Shown: in pieces, positions 21,655-32,449 of the stretch
Numbering within the stretch: position 1 is the first letter of the stretch
Layout of the letters: each line of letters begins with the position of its first letter
Assembly: GCF_024362695.1 (NCBI RefSeq)
Contig: NC_065417.1
Coordinates: 3,155,001-3,219,000 of the forward strand
Direction: 5' to 3'
DNA: 64,000 nt
Source of the DNA: Pectinophora gossypiella
Taxonomy: Eukaryota; Arthropoda; Insecta; Lepidoptera; Gelechiidae
Notes under the pieces: model-generated
Told to the model about the DNA's origin: nothing
What the model saw: the letters and a program-made list of their open reading frames with translations, nothing else
Databases searched by the model: none
Program-made: the position numbers and the translations under genes

Positions 21655-22016
21655 TACGTATAGAACGGCAACTCTCCGACCGCGCCAATTCGTTTCGAGC
21701 GCCGTCCTCACCCCCTCTGACTTACTCTAGTCACACCCTGACACTTCATACAAAACACCTCGTTTTACACAGACACTACATATTGACGTTATCGTACACG
21801 CGCATCTGTGTGTGTGACGTCTGACGCCATACGATTGAAGACTAAAGTAAGACCGAGGGGGGTGAGGTAAACCTAGCTTGGCCTCTGCCCACCAGTAGCT
21901 GAGCTAGGTTTACCTCACCCCCTCGGTCTAAATTTACTTCAATCGTATGGGCGTTAGACGTCACACAAATGCACGTGTACGATAACGTCAATGGGTAGTG
22001 TCTGTGTAAAACGAGG
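21655..22016. mobile_element. MITE-4 fold-back
   Basis: CCTCGTTTTACACAGACACT at 21762 pairs with AGTGTCTGTGTAAAACGAGG near 22015. The inner arms AGCTAGGTTTACCTCACCCC (21902) and GGGGTGAGGTAAACCTAGCT pair around 21890. Other parts occur at 38580, 48655 and 54510. Confidence 0.75.
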
Positions 22017-22020
22017 TTAA

Positions 22021-22326
22021 CCTCTTCTCTCGTGTCGGTTGTGAGGTGGATTACCAACCTCATGAACCCTGGTGTAATGGTTACTATTGAGCCGCCAAAG
22101 GCACCTAACATGACTCATGTAACGACTACTCACATCAGTAAGTAGTAACAGGGACTAACGGCTTAATGTGTCTTCCGAAGCACGGATCATTTCACTTTCG
22201 GACAATCAGGTGATCAGCCTGGCGATCACAAAGTAATTTTTGTGATATTAATGTCCCCACCGGGATTCGAACCCGGGACCTCCGGATCGGGAGCCTAACG
22301 CTCATCCACTGGACCACGGAGGCCGT
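22021..22326 (-). mobile_element. SINE-A, near full length
   Basis: Reversed SINE-A with B box as GGATTCGAACCCGGGACC. About 20 bp are missing near 'cctggcgatcacaaag'. Confidence 0.85.
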
Positions 22327-22755
22327 ACACGTGAAAACGTGACAAATGAAAACCCATAATCACTGCCAGATTTTTATGAACTGACCGGGTGTGCATTGTT
22401 TTCTCTACAACTATTTATAAACTAAGTCTTGCAATCACAAATCGATGAACAATTACATTACCTTACTTACCCACGTTTTATCGCTTGATACATTAAACCG
22501 AATTCTTCGTCGCTTTGTCCGCCTGTCTGTCACAAATGTCACCAATTTGTTTCCATGTTTAAACTTGTTTGTGTTACGCAAAACGTTGCTTAATTCCCAA
22601 TTGTTTATTGACAATGTTGTAACTGAGACATACTCGTGCGTTACTCGGTCATTGTTGGTTATATGTCGTCATTTGGAGCGAAAAGAGTACTTACTTGTGG
22701 GAAATTTGTCTTGTCGTTAAAAGTAAGTGTAAACTCTTATACAAGTGCATTGTAT
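22327..22755. other. Unassigned DNA with a 91-aa ORF of unknown meaning
   Basis: ORF 22445-22720 (+) has no recognisable motif. No repeat family identified here. Confidence 0.3.
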
Positions 22756-22834
22756 TACGTAAGAGAAGTGTATCAGGATCGAAGCAAACGGAATTCCGTT
22801 GTCTCTGCTTACCCCGGTGGGAAATAGGCGTGAG
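22756..22834 (+). mobile_element. LINE-K 3' terminus
   Basis: 'gagaagtgtatcaggatcgaagcaaacgg' to 'ccccggtgggaaataggcg'. Only the last 26 codons and the tail start remain. Confidence 0.6.
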
Positions 22835-22840
22835 TATGTA

Positions 22841-22995
22841 GTACAGTCATAAGCAATATAATGTACCCACTTCAGGACTCTGTCGCACTAACATATTTGA
22901 CATTTGGTGAGACTTACTGTTCTATTTGTCAAAAAAGTTAATGTGACATGGTACCAAAGTGTATATATACATTTATACATATTAATACTCGTGAC
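22841..22995 (-). mobile_element. MITE-1
   Basis: GTACAGTCATAAGCAATATA to 'tattaatactcgtgac', with a small insertion of TATA repeats near the right end. Confidence 0.75.
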
Positions 22996-23069
22996 TTGAT
23001 TCAGAATCAGTTAGGTAGGTATCATTTTTTACGCTACATAAAAACCAACAGTGATCTAACAGAAAGCTC

Positions 23070-23150
23070 GGTGAAGTGTGGATACTTAGTTCATCTTGCG
23101 ATGATGTACCCCTGACTAATCCAGTTGGGATATAGTCGTGAGGTAACCTT
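23070..23150 (+). repeat. RepT 3'-end fragment
   Basis: 'gtggatacttagttcatcttgcgatg' and 'aatccagttgggatatagtcgtgagg'. Same end as 23700, 35372 and 47815. Confidence 0.5.
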
Positions 23151-23225
23151 ATCCAGGGTTTCAACCAATACACGCAGTGAATACTACCTACGTGGAAACA
23201 CGTCTTACGGGTATTGGTCAAGTCC

Positions 23226-23372
23226 TAGATATATTTCGCGCCACGCGCGGCGCGGTAGCCGTGCCGCGAGGGCTGGAAGCGGTTGCCGGGAAGAAATTTC
23301 TCTAGAGCAATAAGGCCGCTCAAATGTATTATTTCTGCTTGTTAAAATTAAAGTGTATTTGATTTGATTTGA
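23226..23372 (+). mobile_element. LINE-S 3' end
   Basis: 'gggctggaagcggttgccggg' and 'agcaataaggccgctc' match LINE-S. Ends in TTGATTTGATTTGA. Confidence 0.55.
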
Positions 23373-23699
23373 ATCATTTTGTTGAAAAGACTAGTATGAC
23401 TATCAAGGCGAATAAAAAAATGCAAAGGTCAAAGCATGCGGCAGTTATTATCTTGGAAATAAGTCCTTATTGTGTAGTAAATAAGTATGAAGAGGTTGTC
23501 ATTCTGTCCTCGGAGACCTAAAATAAAACCACATACAAATTCCATAGTCATGTTTGTTTTGCATTTAAGGACAGTGTTTATTTTTTAAAGTTACAATTTA
23601 TGATGTTTTTGTTTTGGCGACGTTCAGGTTCCATTTTTGAATAAAATACATATTTAGATATTATATTTATTATGTTGGTAGGAATGTTTAGCTTTAAGC

Positions 23700-23775
23700 T
23701 AGGTGAAGTGTGGATACTTAGTTCATCTTCTGATGTACTTCTGACTACTCCAATTGGGATATAGTCGGGAGATTG
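23700..23775 (+). repeat. RepT 3'-end fragment
   Basis: 'gtgaagtgtggatacttagttc' and 'tactccaattgggatatagtc'. Confidence 0.5.
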
Positions 23776-23805
23776 TGTATGCTTGTGTAATGTATTACGA
23801 TTAAA

Positions 23806-23910
23806 CAGGGTGTTAGTCACACCGTAACGAAAACTTTGAGGGATGATTCAGACCATGATTCTGAGTTGTTATCAAGTGGAATTTTCCGTCGCAAATGCAT
23901 GGAACTGAAA
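23806..23910 (+). mobile_element. MITE-2 left half
   Basis: GGGTGTTAGTCACACCGTAA to GGAATTTTCCGTCGCAAATG. The right half is absent; SINE-B follows. Confidence 0.65.
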
Positions 23911-23969
23911 ATAATTTGATGATGATGATATGATAGTACTAAAAAAAAGATGATTCCAAAAAAGAAAAA

Positions 23970-24146
23970 AGTAAGATGATTCCGTGCTTCGGAGGGCACG
24001 TTAAGCCGTTGGTCCCGGCTATTAGCCGTAAAAACACCTCCACCAACCCGCATTGGAGCAGCGTGGTGGAGTATGCTCCGTACCCCCTCCGGTTGATTGA
24101 GGGGAGGCCTGTGCCCAGCAGTGGGACGTATATAGGCAGTTTATGA
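23970..24146 (+). mobile_element. SINE-B 3' half
   Basis: From 'gtaagatgattccgtgcttcgg' to 'ggacgtatataggcagtttatg'. Includes GGCCTGTGCCCAGCAGTGGG, the LINE-Q-type tail. Confidence 0.75.
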
Positions 24147-24184
24147 TATAGTACTTACTACGTAAATCGATTAAATCTTTCAAA

Positions 24185-24335
24185 TATTATCCATTCAGAC
24201 GACGCCCTGAGCGGAGGTTCGCGCCCAACTTAGCACCCTCTGGCCTGTTGTCTTGAATTTTGTTGAGCCCCCAGCGCTCCCCATTTGTCCGCCCAAGTAG
24301 TTAATGCCATTTGCGGCAAATCTCATTATATCACG
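24185..24335 (-). repeat. RepV copy
   Basis: 'gcgcccaacttagcaccctc' and GCCCAAGTAGTTAATGCCAT in reverse. Internal deletion near 24262. Confidence 0.65.
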
Positions 24336-24339
24336 TAAA

Positions 24340-25215
24340 AAAGTGCCAGTAACTCACCGTTATAATACGGTTACAATACGGATGGTCACAGATAAAATCA
24401 GATCACTTTCTCTAAGCTGATGGTAATGAGCCTTTGTTCCGATGAAAGTAAACATTACATACGTGTAATGTTTGGAAACAAAAAATGCGAGCAGTGGTTG
24501 CCATTGCGTAGTTTTTAGGCTACAGAAAAAAAATAATCGCGACATCAAGGGCCTTAACCATTTTGCAAACGGTTATGACAATCGCAGTGATAAAAATGTA
24601 TAAGGTGATATGTCAATTTCGTATATTTTTATCACTGTCACTGTCCCTCTATATGGCCCTCAACGCTCCCCATTTGTCCGGTATATAGCTACGACTAATT
24701 TGCGGCAAATCTGAAATTCCTTTTTCTCTTACATACCGAATTGCGGAATGCTTCCTACAAACTTCTATCCCCCATTTTAGGGAAGTGGGGAGTTAGAAAG
24801 AGACAAAATATAGCTTATGTCACTCTCCATCCCATCAACTATCTCCACTTAATTAATCACGTCAATTCGTCGCTCCGTTTTGCCGCGAAAGACGGACAAA
24901 CAAAGAGACAGATACTTACCAATCTATAATATTACTATGGATTATGACCACACGATCATAATAATGGTACAGACAGCCGCTTACCAGATAATCTGATCAT
25001 CTGATCACTTTCCCTGATCAGTAATGTTAATGATACCTTTGTTATAAATACAGTTGCGGAAACAAGTTCAGTTAACAATATGGTAATGTGGTCGCACTGG
25101 TCAATTCCGTTTAGATTAGATGTTGTACATACATCAGTTACTTTCTCTTTATTTACATACATTTATATGGACACGCCTTTATCGGGTGAGAGATTTAAGC
25201 ACTCTCTGGTTGTAG
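24340..25215. other. Low-copy DNA with a diverged direct repeat
   Basis: 'tcagatcactttctctaagctgatgg..atgagcctttgtt' at 24398 resembles 'tctgatcactttccctgatcag..aatgataccttTGTT' at 25000. A RepV scrap (minus) lies at 24655-24715. No coding signal. Confidence 0.35.
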
Positions 25216-25218
25216 GCA

Positions 25219-25293
25219 ACTAGTATTTACTAGTGTAAATACTAGTCTCATACTAGATTATACTAGATTTGTCTGGAACTATCCAGACAAATC
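25219..25293. other. Two consecutive perfect 12-bp stem / 4-nt loop hairpins
   Basis: ACTAGTATTTAC-tagt-GTAAATACTAGT (25219-25246) and GATTTGTCTGGA-acta-TCCAGACAAATC (25266-25293) have the same geometry but unrelated stems, 47 bp apart start to start. Confidence 0.7.
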
Positions 25294-25347
25294 ATAGATT
25301 AGCATGATTTTGGACAGCGATCTCCGTAGGTACTTAAAATGAGCCGT

Positions 25348-25435
25348 GGTATTTTTGTGATTTGTCCCCACCGGGATTTGAACCCGGGACCTCCGGATCG
25401 TGAGCACAACGCTCAACCACTGGACCACTGAGGCC
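25348..25435 (-). mobile_element. SINE-A head fragment
   Basis: Reversed head with GGGATTTGAACCCGGGACC (B box, one change) ending CACTGAGGCCG. Confidence 0.75.
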
Positions 25436-25439
25436 GGTA

Positions 25440-25615
25440 TCCGTTATCAGTAAGTAGTAACCGGGACTAACGGCTTGACGTGCCTTCTGAAGCTCGGATC
25501 GTCTTACTTTCGGACAATCAGGTGGTCAGCCTGTAAGATCCTAACCAACCTAGGGATCACAAAGTAATTTTTGTGACATTTCCCAATGCTCAACCACTGG
25601 ACCACAGAGGCCGTC
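25440..25615 (-). mobile_element. SINE-A with B box deleted
   Basis: Same orientation as the fragment just left of it. The sequence jumps from 'gtgacatttccc' to 'aatgctcaaccactgg', removing the B box, so it should be transcriptionally dead. Confidence 0.75.
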
Positions 25616-25775
25616 CTTAACCGGGGAAATTACATAAGCAATTAAAACCTTCAAATCGGACATGAAAATAAAACGTAACAGGAGCAATCGCCTTTCTCAA
25701 GCGCGTGTCTACATTGGCGATTCATTGTGCTACTACAAGGCCGCTACAACCGACGGCTAACAAGAACTAAGCCTT

Positions 25776-26400
25776 ATGAGAGAATGCCTTAAACGATGGT
25801 GGACAGTTGTGTGGAGAATAACATACCGTACTCCTCGCCAGATATGTTTAAGTCTAATAGGGCACAAATCCTGGAAACCTCGCGAGATTTGGCAAAACTA
25901 CGCAAGCGAAGAAACAGCAATCAAATACTTAAAACACATAATAACGGGTTCTTACCGCGTTTAAATCAGGGATATGAGACTCCTGATTATCAGTCATCCC
26001 GTGATCATGGCACTTGCAATAGTGTCGAAATATCGGGAGTCTCATATTCCTGATTTAAACGCGGTAAGAACCCGTTATTATGTGTTTTAAAGGTCACGGG
26101 ATGACTGATAATCGGGAGTCTCATATCCCTGATTTAAACGCGGTAAGAACCCGTTATTATGTGTTTTAATTATGATAATAACCGCGTAAACCTAAAACAG
26201 TGTATAATCAAATACTTGTTTACGAGTATTGCAAAGACCGCCCAAAGCGCTTCGCATCGTCCTTCATTATGCGCACTGTTGAGTGGAATTCTCTGCCGTC
26301 TTCTGTATTTCCGAATGCATATAACCCGGGTGCTTTCAAGGTCAGAGTGAACAGGCACCTTCAAGGTGTTTGGGGACAAGAGTAAACCCATCAAAGATAA
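25776..26400 (+). mobile_element. LINE RT C-terminus interrupted by an HP element
   Basis: The frame before the insertion (ending N-S-N-Q-I-L at 25930) resumes after it (N-Q-I-L-V-Y-E-Y at 26206). It continues F-A-S-S-F-I-M-R-T-V-E-W-N-S-L-P-S-S-V-F-P ... F-K-V-R-V-N-R-H-L, the classic LINE RT ending, with a stop at 26383-26385. Confidence 0.7.
25931..26205 (+). mobile_element. HP fold-back element with 12-bp target-site duplication
   Basis: Arm 25931-26004 pairs with 26094-26167 (74 bp, one mismatch by eye). A partial third copy of the right arm lies at 26031-26088. Flanked by AATCAAATACTT at 25919-25930 and 26206-26217. Ends 'aaccgcgtaaacctaaaac'. Confidence 0.85.
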
Positions 26401-26407
26401 TTTAAAA

Positions 26408-26653
26408 ACAAAGGCCCCTGACATGGCGAATGTAACGACTACGTACTTAGATCAGTAAATACTAACTGGGACCAACGGCTTAACGTGCCTTCCGAAGCAC
26501 GGATCATCTTAGTTTCGGACAATCAGGTGATCAGCCTGTAATGTCCTAATCAATCTAGGGATCACAAAGTGATTTTTGTGATATTTCCCCATCGGGATTC
26601 GTACCCGGGACCGATCGTGAGCCTAGCACTCAACCACTGGACCACGGATGCGG
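26408..26653 (-). mobile_element. SINE-A, near full length
   Basis: Reversed, lacking the last about 60 bp of the 3' end. The B box is GGATTCGTACCCGGG (one change) and the head is slightly deleted ('gaccgatcgtgagc'). Confidence 0.8.
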
Positions 26654-26654
26654 G

Positions 26655-27035
26655 TTTATTAATGAAGTTCCACCCCTAAGATTCCAAGGCATGAGTTTTC
26701 AATGTGTTCCAATTGTGAAATTAGTTAACCACTTCTCTCGTCAACTATACTTAAATCGATCTGCGTCGTTACATGCAGACTACTTTCGATTTCCAAACCC
26801 AATGGCGTATCGTATGTCCACTGTCATTCGAACTATGTAATTTATTGTATTAGGTTACTGGGCGAATGTTACGAGTTGTGTTAGGTTAGTAATGGGCACA
26901 GAAAGTCCCACTCGTGAGGGGTAAACAGAGTTGCAAATTAGAAGAGGAGTTAAGGTCACTTTTGATGTTAGAGATACCCTTTAGAGAATTGTAGCGTTGA
27001 CAGCGACTTTCCGAACGGCGACCCTCGCTACGGCG
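26655..27035. other. Unassigned low-copy DNA
   Basis: No repeat family or coding signal recognised. Confidence 0.4.
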
Positions 27036-27039
27036 AGTC

Positions 27040-27385
27040 TCTTTAAGGCGAGTGGCCTTATTTTCCCTTTACGTCGAGCGAGTTTTAATGTTATTGTTAG
27101 ACAACTTAGCACTAACTGTCCAAGACTCCGTCAGCGTAGGCTTCGGTTATTAAATAGACGGTCCACATAACACCAGAGTCGTGGTTCACGCCGCGACTTG
27201 TGCTGAGTGAGGCCCTTTTATCTCAGGACGTCTACCATCACCTTATGATCATTTCGACGAACATCCGTCTTGATTTTATTTTGTAATTGTTTTGTGAACA
27301 TTTTAACTGATGTTATTGTCTTGTTTTTGTATGTGGCGTCCTTTTATTATAAACTATTTATATTTTTTCTATTTAAATATAGCTT
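27040..27385 (+). mobile_element. LINE 3' UTR, unclassified
   Basis: Ends 'tgtggcgtccttttattataaac' plus pyrimidine-rich tail. The same terminus, reversed, forms the 49-bp insertion at 47993-48041. Confidence 0.5.
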
Positions 27386-27479
27386 TTAGCTCTCGGGAAT
27401 AGAATCATAGAAGTTACCCTTTACGAATAAACTTTACCTCTTTATTATATTAGGTACTAGGTATATGTAATGTGTGTAT

Positions 27480-27660
27480 CTCTGCTGGCTCAATAATAAC
27501 CCTGAAACCAAGGTTGCTGAGGTTGGTCATCCACCTCCCAACCCGCGCGAATGAAGGAGTGTGTTTTCGAACTTAGTAATTTTAATTAGGCGCTTGACAT
27601 AAGGATTGACTACCTGTTGATTATAAATCTATTTTTCTTATTTTGCGTCGACTGTAGATT
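27480..27660 (+). mobile_element. SINE-A 3' end with extended tail
   Basis: 'ggctcaataataaccctgaa' to 'caacccgcgcgaatgaaggag' is followed by about 110 bp also present after the SINE-A at 37289 ('gttttcgaacttagtag', 'taaggattgactacctg'). This defines a longer SINE-A subtype. Confidence 0.6.
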
Positions 27661-28034
27661 TAAAAAATACTTTCTTGGTATTTTTTCCTTATTAAAGTAC
27701 CAATCTATACAATTTTTACGCCAGTTAAAAATTAAGCAAAATTAAAAATTTTGAAAGAAACCCACGACTGTAAAAACCTCATCGAAAAAGAATAAAATAA
27801 CTCGAAACCCCCGACTTAACTAAATTATTATGTAACGAAATATTATAATAGACTTTAAAATACTTTCTAAAAAAGAGTTGATATCTCGAGAAATCGGTAA
27901 TAGATATACTTAAGTACCTAAACAATGAATATGGATGTTTACAGTTTTTTTCTAACGTGTCTGTTTCTCGAAGATATACTTAAATGTAGCGATAATAATT
28001 TTACCATTATACATAACCGAGGAATATCCGTTCC

Positions 28035-28116
28035 ATTTATATCAACTCAGAATCATGGTCTGAATCATCCCTCAAAGTTTTCGTTACTAACAACATGTCA
28101 CTAACACCTTGTATTG
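28035..28116 (-). mobile_element. MITE-2 right half
   Basis: 'atatcaactcagaatcatgg' to GTCACTAACACC. A downstream 89-aa ORF starts inside it and is not credible. Confidence 0.6.
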
Positions 28117-28364
28117 CTTTTGGTGAACGTAGCCTAGAAATTCCCTCATCGGAGTGCAAAATAGCTTATTTCGTAACCATACGTAACATACCACATATGA
28201 GTACTAAAGTGCAGTATGTGTGTGACTATCATTGCGTATGCACTAGGCAATGCGTTTCCCAGGAAAATGCTCCAGTTTTCTTACATGTTATGAAATGTTA
28301 CTTAAGGCTTGATGCAAATTTACGTTACTATGCGTTGTGGTTTGACTGCCTTTTATTTACATAA

Positions 28365-28455
28365 ACTACATAAGATCACGACTATATTCCAATTGGTGTA
28401 GGCAGAGGTACATGCATCATAAGATGAACTAAGTACCCATGCCTCACTGAGCTTT
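28365..28455 (-). repeat. RepT fragment
   Basis: 'cacgactatattccaattggtg' and 'tcataagatgaactaagtaccc', reverse of the 23070 element. Confidence 0.45.
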
Positions 28456-28707
28456 CTTTTTTTTTTTTATTAGGCACACCAACAGTTACTACAATAATTC
28501 ATGTAAAAATTACATTTCAAAAGACTTAAAACTAATTGCGTAACTAATTACAGGTGAGCACCGCATGCAACAGAAAAGAATTTAACAAAAACAAACGATG
28601 TTTGTCACTCCTCAAACATTAAAAATATATATATTCTCTTTCTGTTGTGTATGTGTTTCTGTTTGTGTGTGTGTCTACATAAATTGCTTTTATATTCTCT
28701 CTCTCTC

Positions 28708-28860
28708 TTTATTTAAGAGCTGCGCTCTTGTCGGTGGAGTAATCGCCTCCATTACTCCATAGACAGGGCGTGTAGATCGGTGGTTGCCCCAATCGCCTTC
28801 CGTTCCGCAGCACACCGACCAATTTCTCAATCGGTGATGTTCTAGCTAGAGCCCTACCAG
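28708..28860 (+). repeat. RepW-like fragment
   Basis: 'taagagctgcgctcttgtcgg' resembles the RepW start at 30513 and 36910. The rest is a separate variant. Confidence 0.4.
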
Positions 28861-28974
28861 GATCCATTTCCTCGATCTCCAACCAGTACTGATACCGCTG
28901 CTGCCAGGGGTGCGCTTTTGAAGTAGCGGCGCCTACTCGCTACGTCACAACATCGTAACAAAGACGCTCGCTTT

Positions 28975-29090
28975 TATATTCACAAAGAGAAAATTTAAAT
29001 CGAAACAAGCGGGACTTGAACCCACAGCTCTTGCCAAGCCGGGACGAGCGTGTTAACCATTACCTCCACCGGGTCCTCCTCCTGTCCATG
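28975..29090 (-). mobile_element. SINE-F head (tRNA-like)
   Basis: On the minus strand, 'ggtggaggtaatggttaacac' (A-box region), then GGGTTCAAGTCCC (B box at 29011-29023). Related heads lie at 33045 and 51498. There is no tRNA acceptor stem, so it is not a tRNA gene. Confidence 0.55.
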
Positions 29091-29644
29091 CGAAATTCTT
29101 TCGGTCTATTTATCCGTTGCCGTAAAGCCGATGACAAAAAAGTACAGGTTAGCCCTTTACATCCGAAATAACACGATCGCGAGGGTCTGATTGCTGAACA
29201 CCAGCTAAGCTAGGATTTTTTATCCGTATTTTTCTGAAGGAAAAGATACCACGAACATTTAAAAGACCTAGCAAAGATTTTGTTCTTTCGGTTGTAAAAA
29301 GTTAGGTCAAATACCTCCGAAACGCATTTTGCGGTGATCTGGGTTTTTTGAAATTGAAATTGTCTTCAGATCGCTGATATCCCTGCTGAACCCATTAGGG
29401 ATTAATTACTGGTGTGAGTTTATGTATGAATGTACCGTATTTAAAGCTCCTCGTTTAAACTACAACGTAATTTGAACGTGAACTTTTCCCAAGTTATCTG
29501 TTTGTGTCGTAATGAATCCTGCCCTAGTGCTTTCTGGGTTGCGCAGTGTCTAAACATTGTCAAGATGTGAGTTAATAACCTCCTTCTTTTCGGTTAAAAT
29601 CCGCCATTTTGCCGTAATCGAAGGTTTTTTTCAGGACTTATTGT

Positions 29645-29965
29645 AGGTTGCCTCATATGACATAAGCTACTTGGCCGGACATATGGGGGACGCTGAGGGT
29701 TCTCATTCGGTACAAAAAATTAAGACAACAGGCCTGATGGTGCCCTGTTGTATGTGAACCTCGGTTCAGGGCGTCATCTGAGAGGATTATAATGAACCAA
29801 CCCTAATGGTAGTGGGGTATCGTTGACCACGCCAGCGGGGTCGGTATCGAGGTCCTATAGTGTTTGTTGTCGCGAGCTGATTGAGTAAATACCACGTAAG
29901 AGTAATCGGGTCGTCAGGATCGTATGTTAATTACGTCGAACGTTCGAGAACATCCTATGGTTACC
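29645..29965 (+). repeat. RepV copy
   Basis: 'tacttggccggacatatgggg' to 'cgtatgttaattacgtcgaacg'. Middle contains GGTGCCCTGTTGTATGTGAA, a changed form of the usual GCCCAGTTGGGCGCGAA. Confidence 0.65.
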
Positions 29966-30249
29966 GATCTAGGTCGTAACATAATTGAAGCGCCTAGGCA
30001 TTTAATCAACTACCTCATTCTAACATGATGTCATGCTAGGGTGACATCAGTGCAGGTACAATGCATGCGCAAGGGCACCGGTATAAGATTGACATTTCAA
30101 GTTGGTAATTTGACATGAAATGTATTATAGGTTTTCATTATAATTTATAAAATATACGTATGCATATTCTTATTTGGTGGGATAAAGGAAGAAAAGTCGT
30201 TAAAAGACAACCTTCAACTACTGTTACGAGTGAAAAGATCATCATCCTC

Positions 30250-30460
30250 CTAGCATTATCCCGTTTTACGACTATATCCTCATCGGGAATCGAACTAGGA
30301 CCTCTAGATTTTTACCCGTCATCATCCCCGTAGCGTTATCCCGTTTTTCACAGGGTCCGCTTACCTAACCTGAAGATTTTGACAGGTCCGGTTTTTTACA
30401 GAAGCGTCTGCCTGTCTGACCTTTCAACCCGCGAAGGGAATACCAGCCCAATACAGAAAC
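30250..30460 (-). mobile_element. SINE-E, rearranged
   Basis: 'cctcatcgggaatcgaactagg' (a SINE-B-type B box) joins a SINE-E 3' half from 'ccccgtagcgttatcccg' to 'ggaataccagcccaatac'. Mosaic or overlapping insertions. Confidence 0.5.
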
Positions 30461-30504
30461 GACAGAGTAGGTAGGTATATCCGCCTAATTATGTCAGCAG
30501 CCCT

Positions 30505-30660
30505 TATCTAAGAGAGCCACGCTCTTGTCGGTGTAGCATTCTCCATGTTATTTTTTAGGGAAAAATAGGGCAGTCGTTTCCCTCTTGCCTTCCGCCCCGG
30601 AGTACTCTGTCTGAGAGGGAGATGGCGCTCAGAGTAACCTATTTCAAAGCCGTACTAAGA
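30505..30660 (+). repeat. RepW copy
   Basis: 'gagccacgctcttgtcggtg', 'gggaaaaatagggcagtcg', 'agatggcgctcagagtaacc', TATTTCAAAGCCGTAC. The clearest RepW start. Confidence 0.65.
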
Positions 30661-31340
30661 CTTTAATGGTTGAGTCAACTAATTAACAACTCATTGGTGC
30701 AAGTGCGGTACCGGGGTTCGAAGAACAATCAGTATGAAATTGAAAAACAAGTAATATTCTTTTTTAATTTAAAATTATCTATTTGATAAACACTGCCTAG
30801 CATATTATCCCTACAGACAAAAAATATTTTCCTACACAACTACTCAGACTCGACTCTCCATATTCAAACTACACCTTCCAAAACCTACAAGGTCACAGAG
30901 CCTCGAATTACCAACTAGGGTTTGCGCTTACGCCGCCGGGTCGCATCGTGAGGTCAGATGAAAGTGAGATCATAGTTCCCATCCTGTCACAGCCACCGGC
31001 CCACTTGGAGGAATCCGCTCCTCAGACCTCTACGAAGGTCCCACAAAGGTCACACCCGATTCGGAACGCTTTTACCTCGTTAGCCACCTATGGCTTAAAG
31101 GGCAGGGGATCTTTATTGTCGGGTGATATTGTCGCTTTCTGACTGGGGTATAAGATACCTAGGTAGGGGTCAGTACCTTAAAAGGTGTCAAGGTAATAAA
31201 AAAAAAAGTTGTCAAGGTAATAAAAAGAATTAAAAAATAAATAAAAGGTGTCAAGGTAATAAAATAGAGACTCTACGTGTGATGGCTGGCGAATGTAAAG
31301 TAGGAAAGAAGCCTACTGCTTCTTTGTAACTCATCCAGAT
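30661..31340. other. SINE-D scrap, then unassigned DNA
   Basis: 'caactcattggtgcaagtgcggtaccggggttcga' (30686-30720) is a SINE-D B-box region. A 64-aa ORF at 30948-31142 is in unassigned sequence. A short 'ggtgtcaaggtaataaaa' unit repeats three times at 31183-31265. Confidence 0.4.
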
Positions 31341-31342
31341 TG

Positions 31343-31628
31343 AAGACCTCCGTGGCCAGTGGTTGAGCGTTGGGCTCACAATCCGGAGGTCCCGGGTTCG
31401 ATTCCCGATGGGGACATAACACAAAAAATACTTTGTGGTCCCTAGTTTGGTTAGGACATTACTCGATGGTCACCAGATTGTCCGAAGTAAGATGATCCGT
31501 GCTTGAGAAGGCACGTTAAGCGGTTGGTTGGCTTACTGATGTAAGTAAGTAGTCCTTACATGAGCCATGTCAGGGGCCTTTGGCGGCTCAATAGTTCCAC
31601 CTCACAACCCACACGATAGAAGAAGACT
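31343..31628 (+). mobile_element. SINE-A, near full length
   Basis: The head lacks one base of the usual GTGGTCCAGTGG (here GTGGCCAGTGG). B box GGTTCGATTCC. Deleted between 'ggctcaatag' and 'ttccacctcac'. Confidence 0.85.
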
Positions 31629-31764
31629 CATCCAGAACTAATTGAGATCAAAATGTTGTTTCCAGGATCTGTAGAATGTATGTAGGAAAGTGAGTAGACA
31701 TAACGGAACGTAAGATCGAGGAAGTAAGAGAGAATACTATTGAAGAATAACGACTGGGGATTTG

Positions 31765-32041
31765 GTTGTTAATGGTATGGGCTTTTTGGCGGGAACGGGA
31801 ACGGGACAGTTGCTTTCTTCATTGAATAATCTAAATAAGTAAATTAATAAGTAAATTTTCCTGTACCCAAAGGTTGCCTGGAAGAAATTGCTGCACGAGC
31901 AATAAGGCCGCCTGTTGTGCTTTTCTGTATATGTTGTCCTTATCTCTGTATTTTGTGTCCATTGTGCTCAATAAAGTATTTTATCTATCTGTCTATCTAT
32001 AAGTAATACGGAGTGGTGTTTTGTGGTTAATGATCGCATTA
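31765..32041 (+). repeat. Local duplication, copy with LINE insertion (filled site)
   Basis: 'ggctttttggcgggaacggga' to 'gtggttaatgatcgcattaa' is repeated at 32335-32449. This copy holds a LINE-S end at 31855-31998. Confidence 0.75.
31855..31998 (+). mobile_element. LINE-S 3' end with ATCT tail
   Basis: 'ggttgcctggaagaaattgctg', 'gagcaataaggccgcctg', then CTCAATAAAGTATT and (ATCT)n. Target-site duplication ATAAGTAA at 31847-31854 and 31999-32006. Confidence 0.75.
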
Positions 32042-32334
32042 AGTTAGTCGGAAGACATTCGCGAGTGTTATTATATCGAAGTATTCGGTGGACAAACCTA
32101 TTTTCGCTTCGTGCCAACAAGCCGCTTCATAACTCAAAAGTTTATGCGGACTTTTGAGTTAATTCGTTTGGGGTTCGGAATAGGAGTCTGCTCCGAGGGT
32201 GGGGGCTTAGGTTTCATCATCATCACCCTTCATCATTACATTAATCATCAAGAAAAAAATATGTAAGACATGGCTGTATGGGCATAGTTCCCTTTGCCTT
32301 ACCCTTCGGGGAAAACCAAAACAAGAAAAAAATG

Positions 32335-32449
32335 TTTATGGTATGACAGGCTTTTTGGCGGGAACGGGAAGGGGACGGTTACTTTCTTCATTGAATAATC
32401 TAAATAATTAATACGAAGTAGTGTTTTGTGGTTAATGATCGCATTAAAA
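32335..32449 (+). repeat. Local duplication, empty-site copy
   Basis: Same sequence as 31765-32041 but reads straight through 'ctaaataattaatacgaag' with no LINE. Confidence 0.7.
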
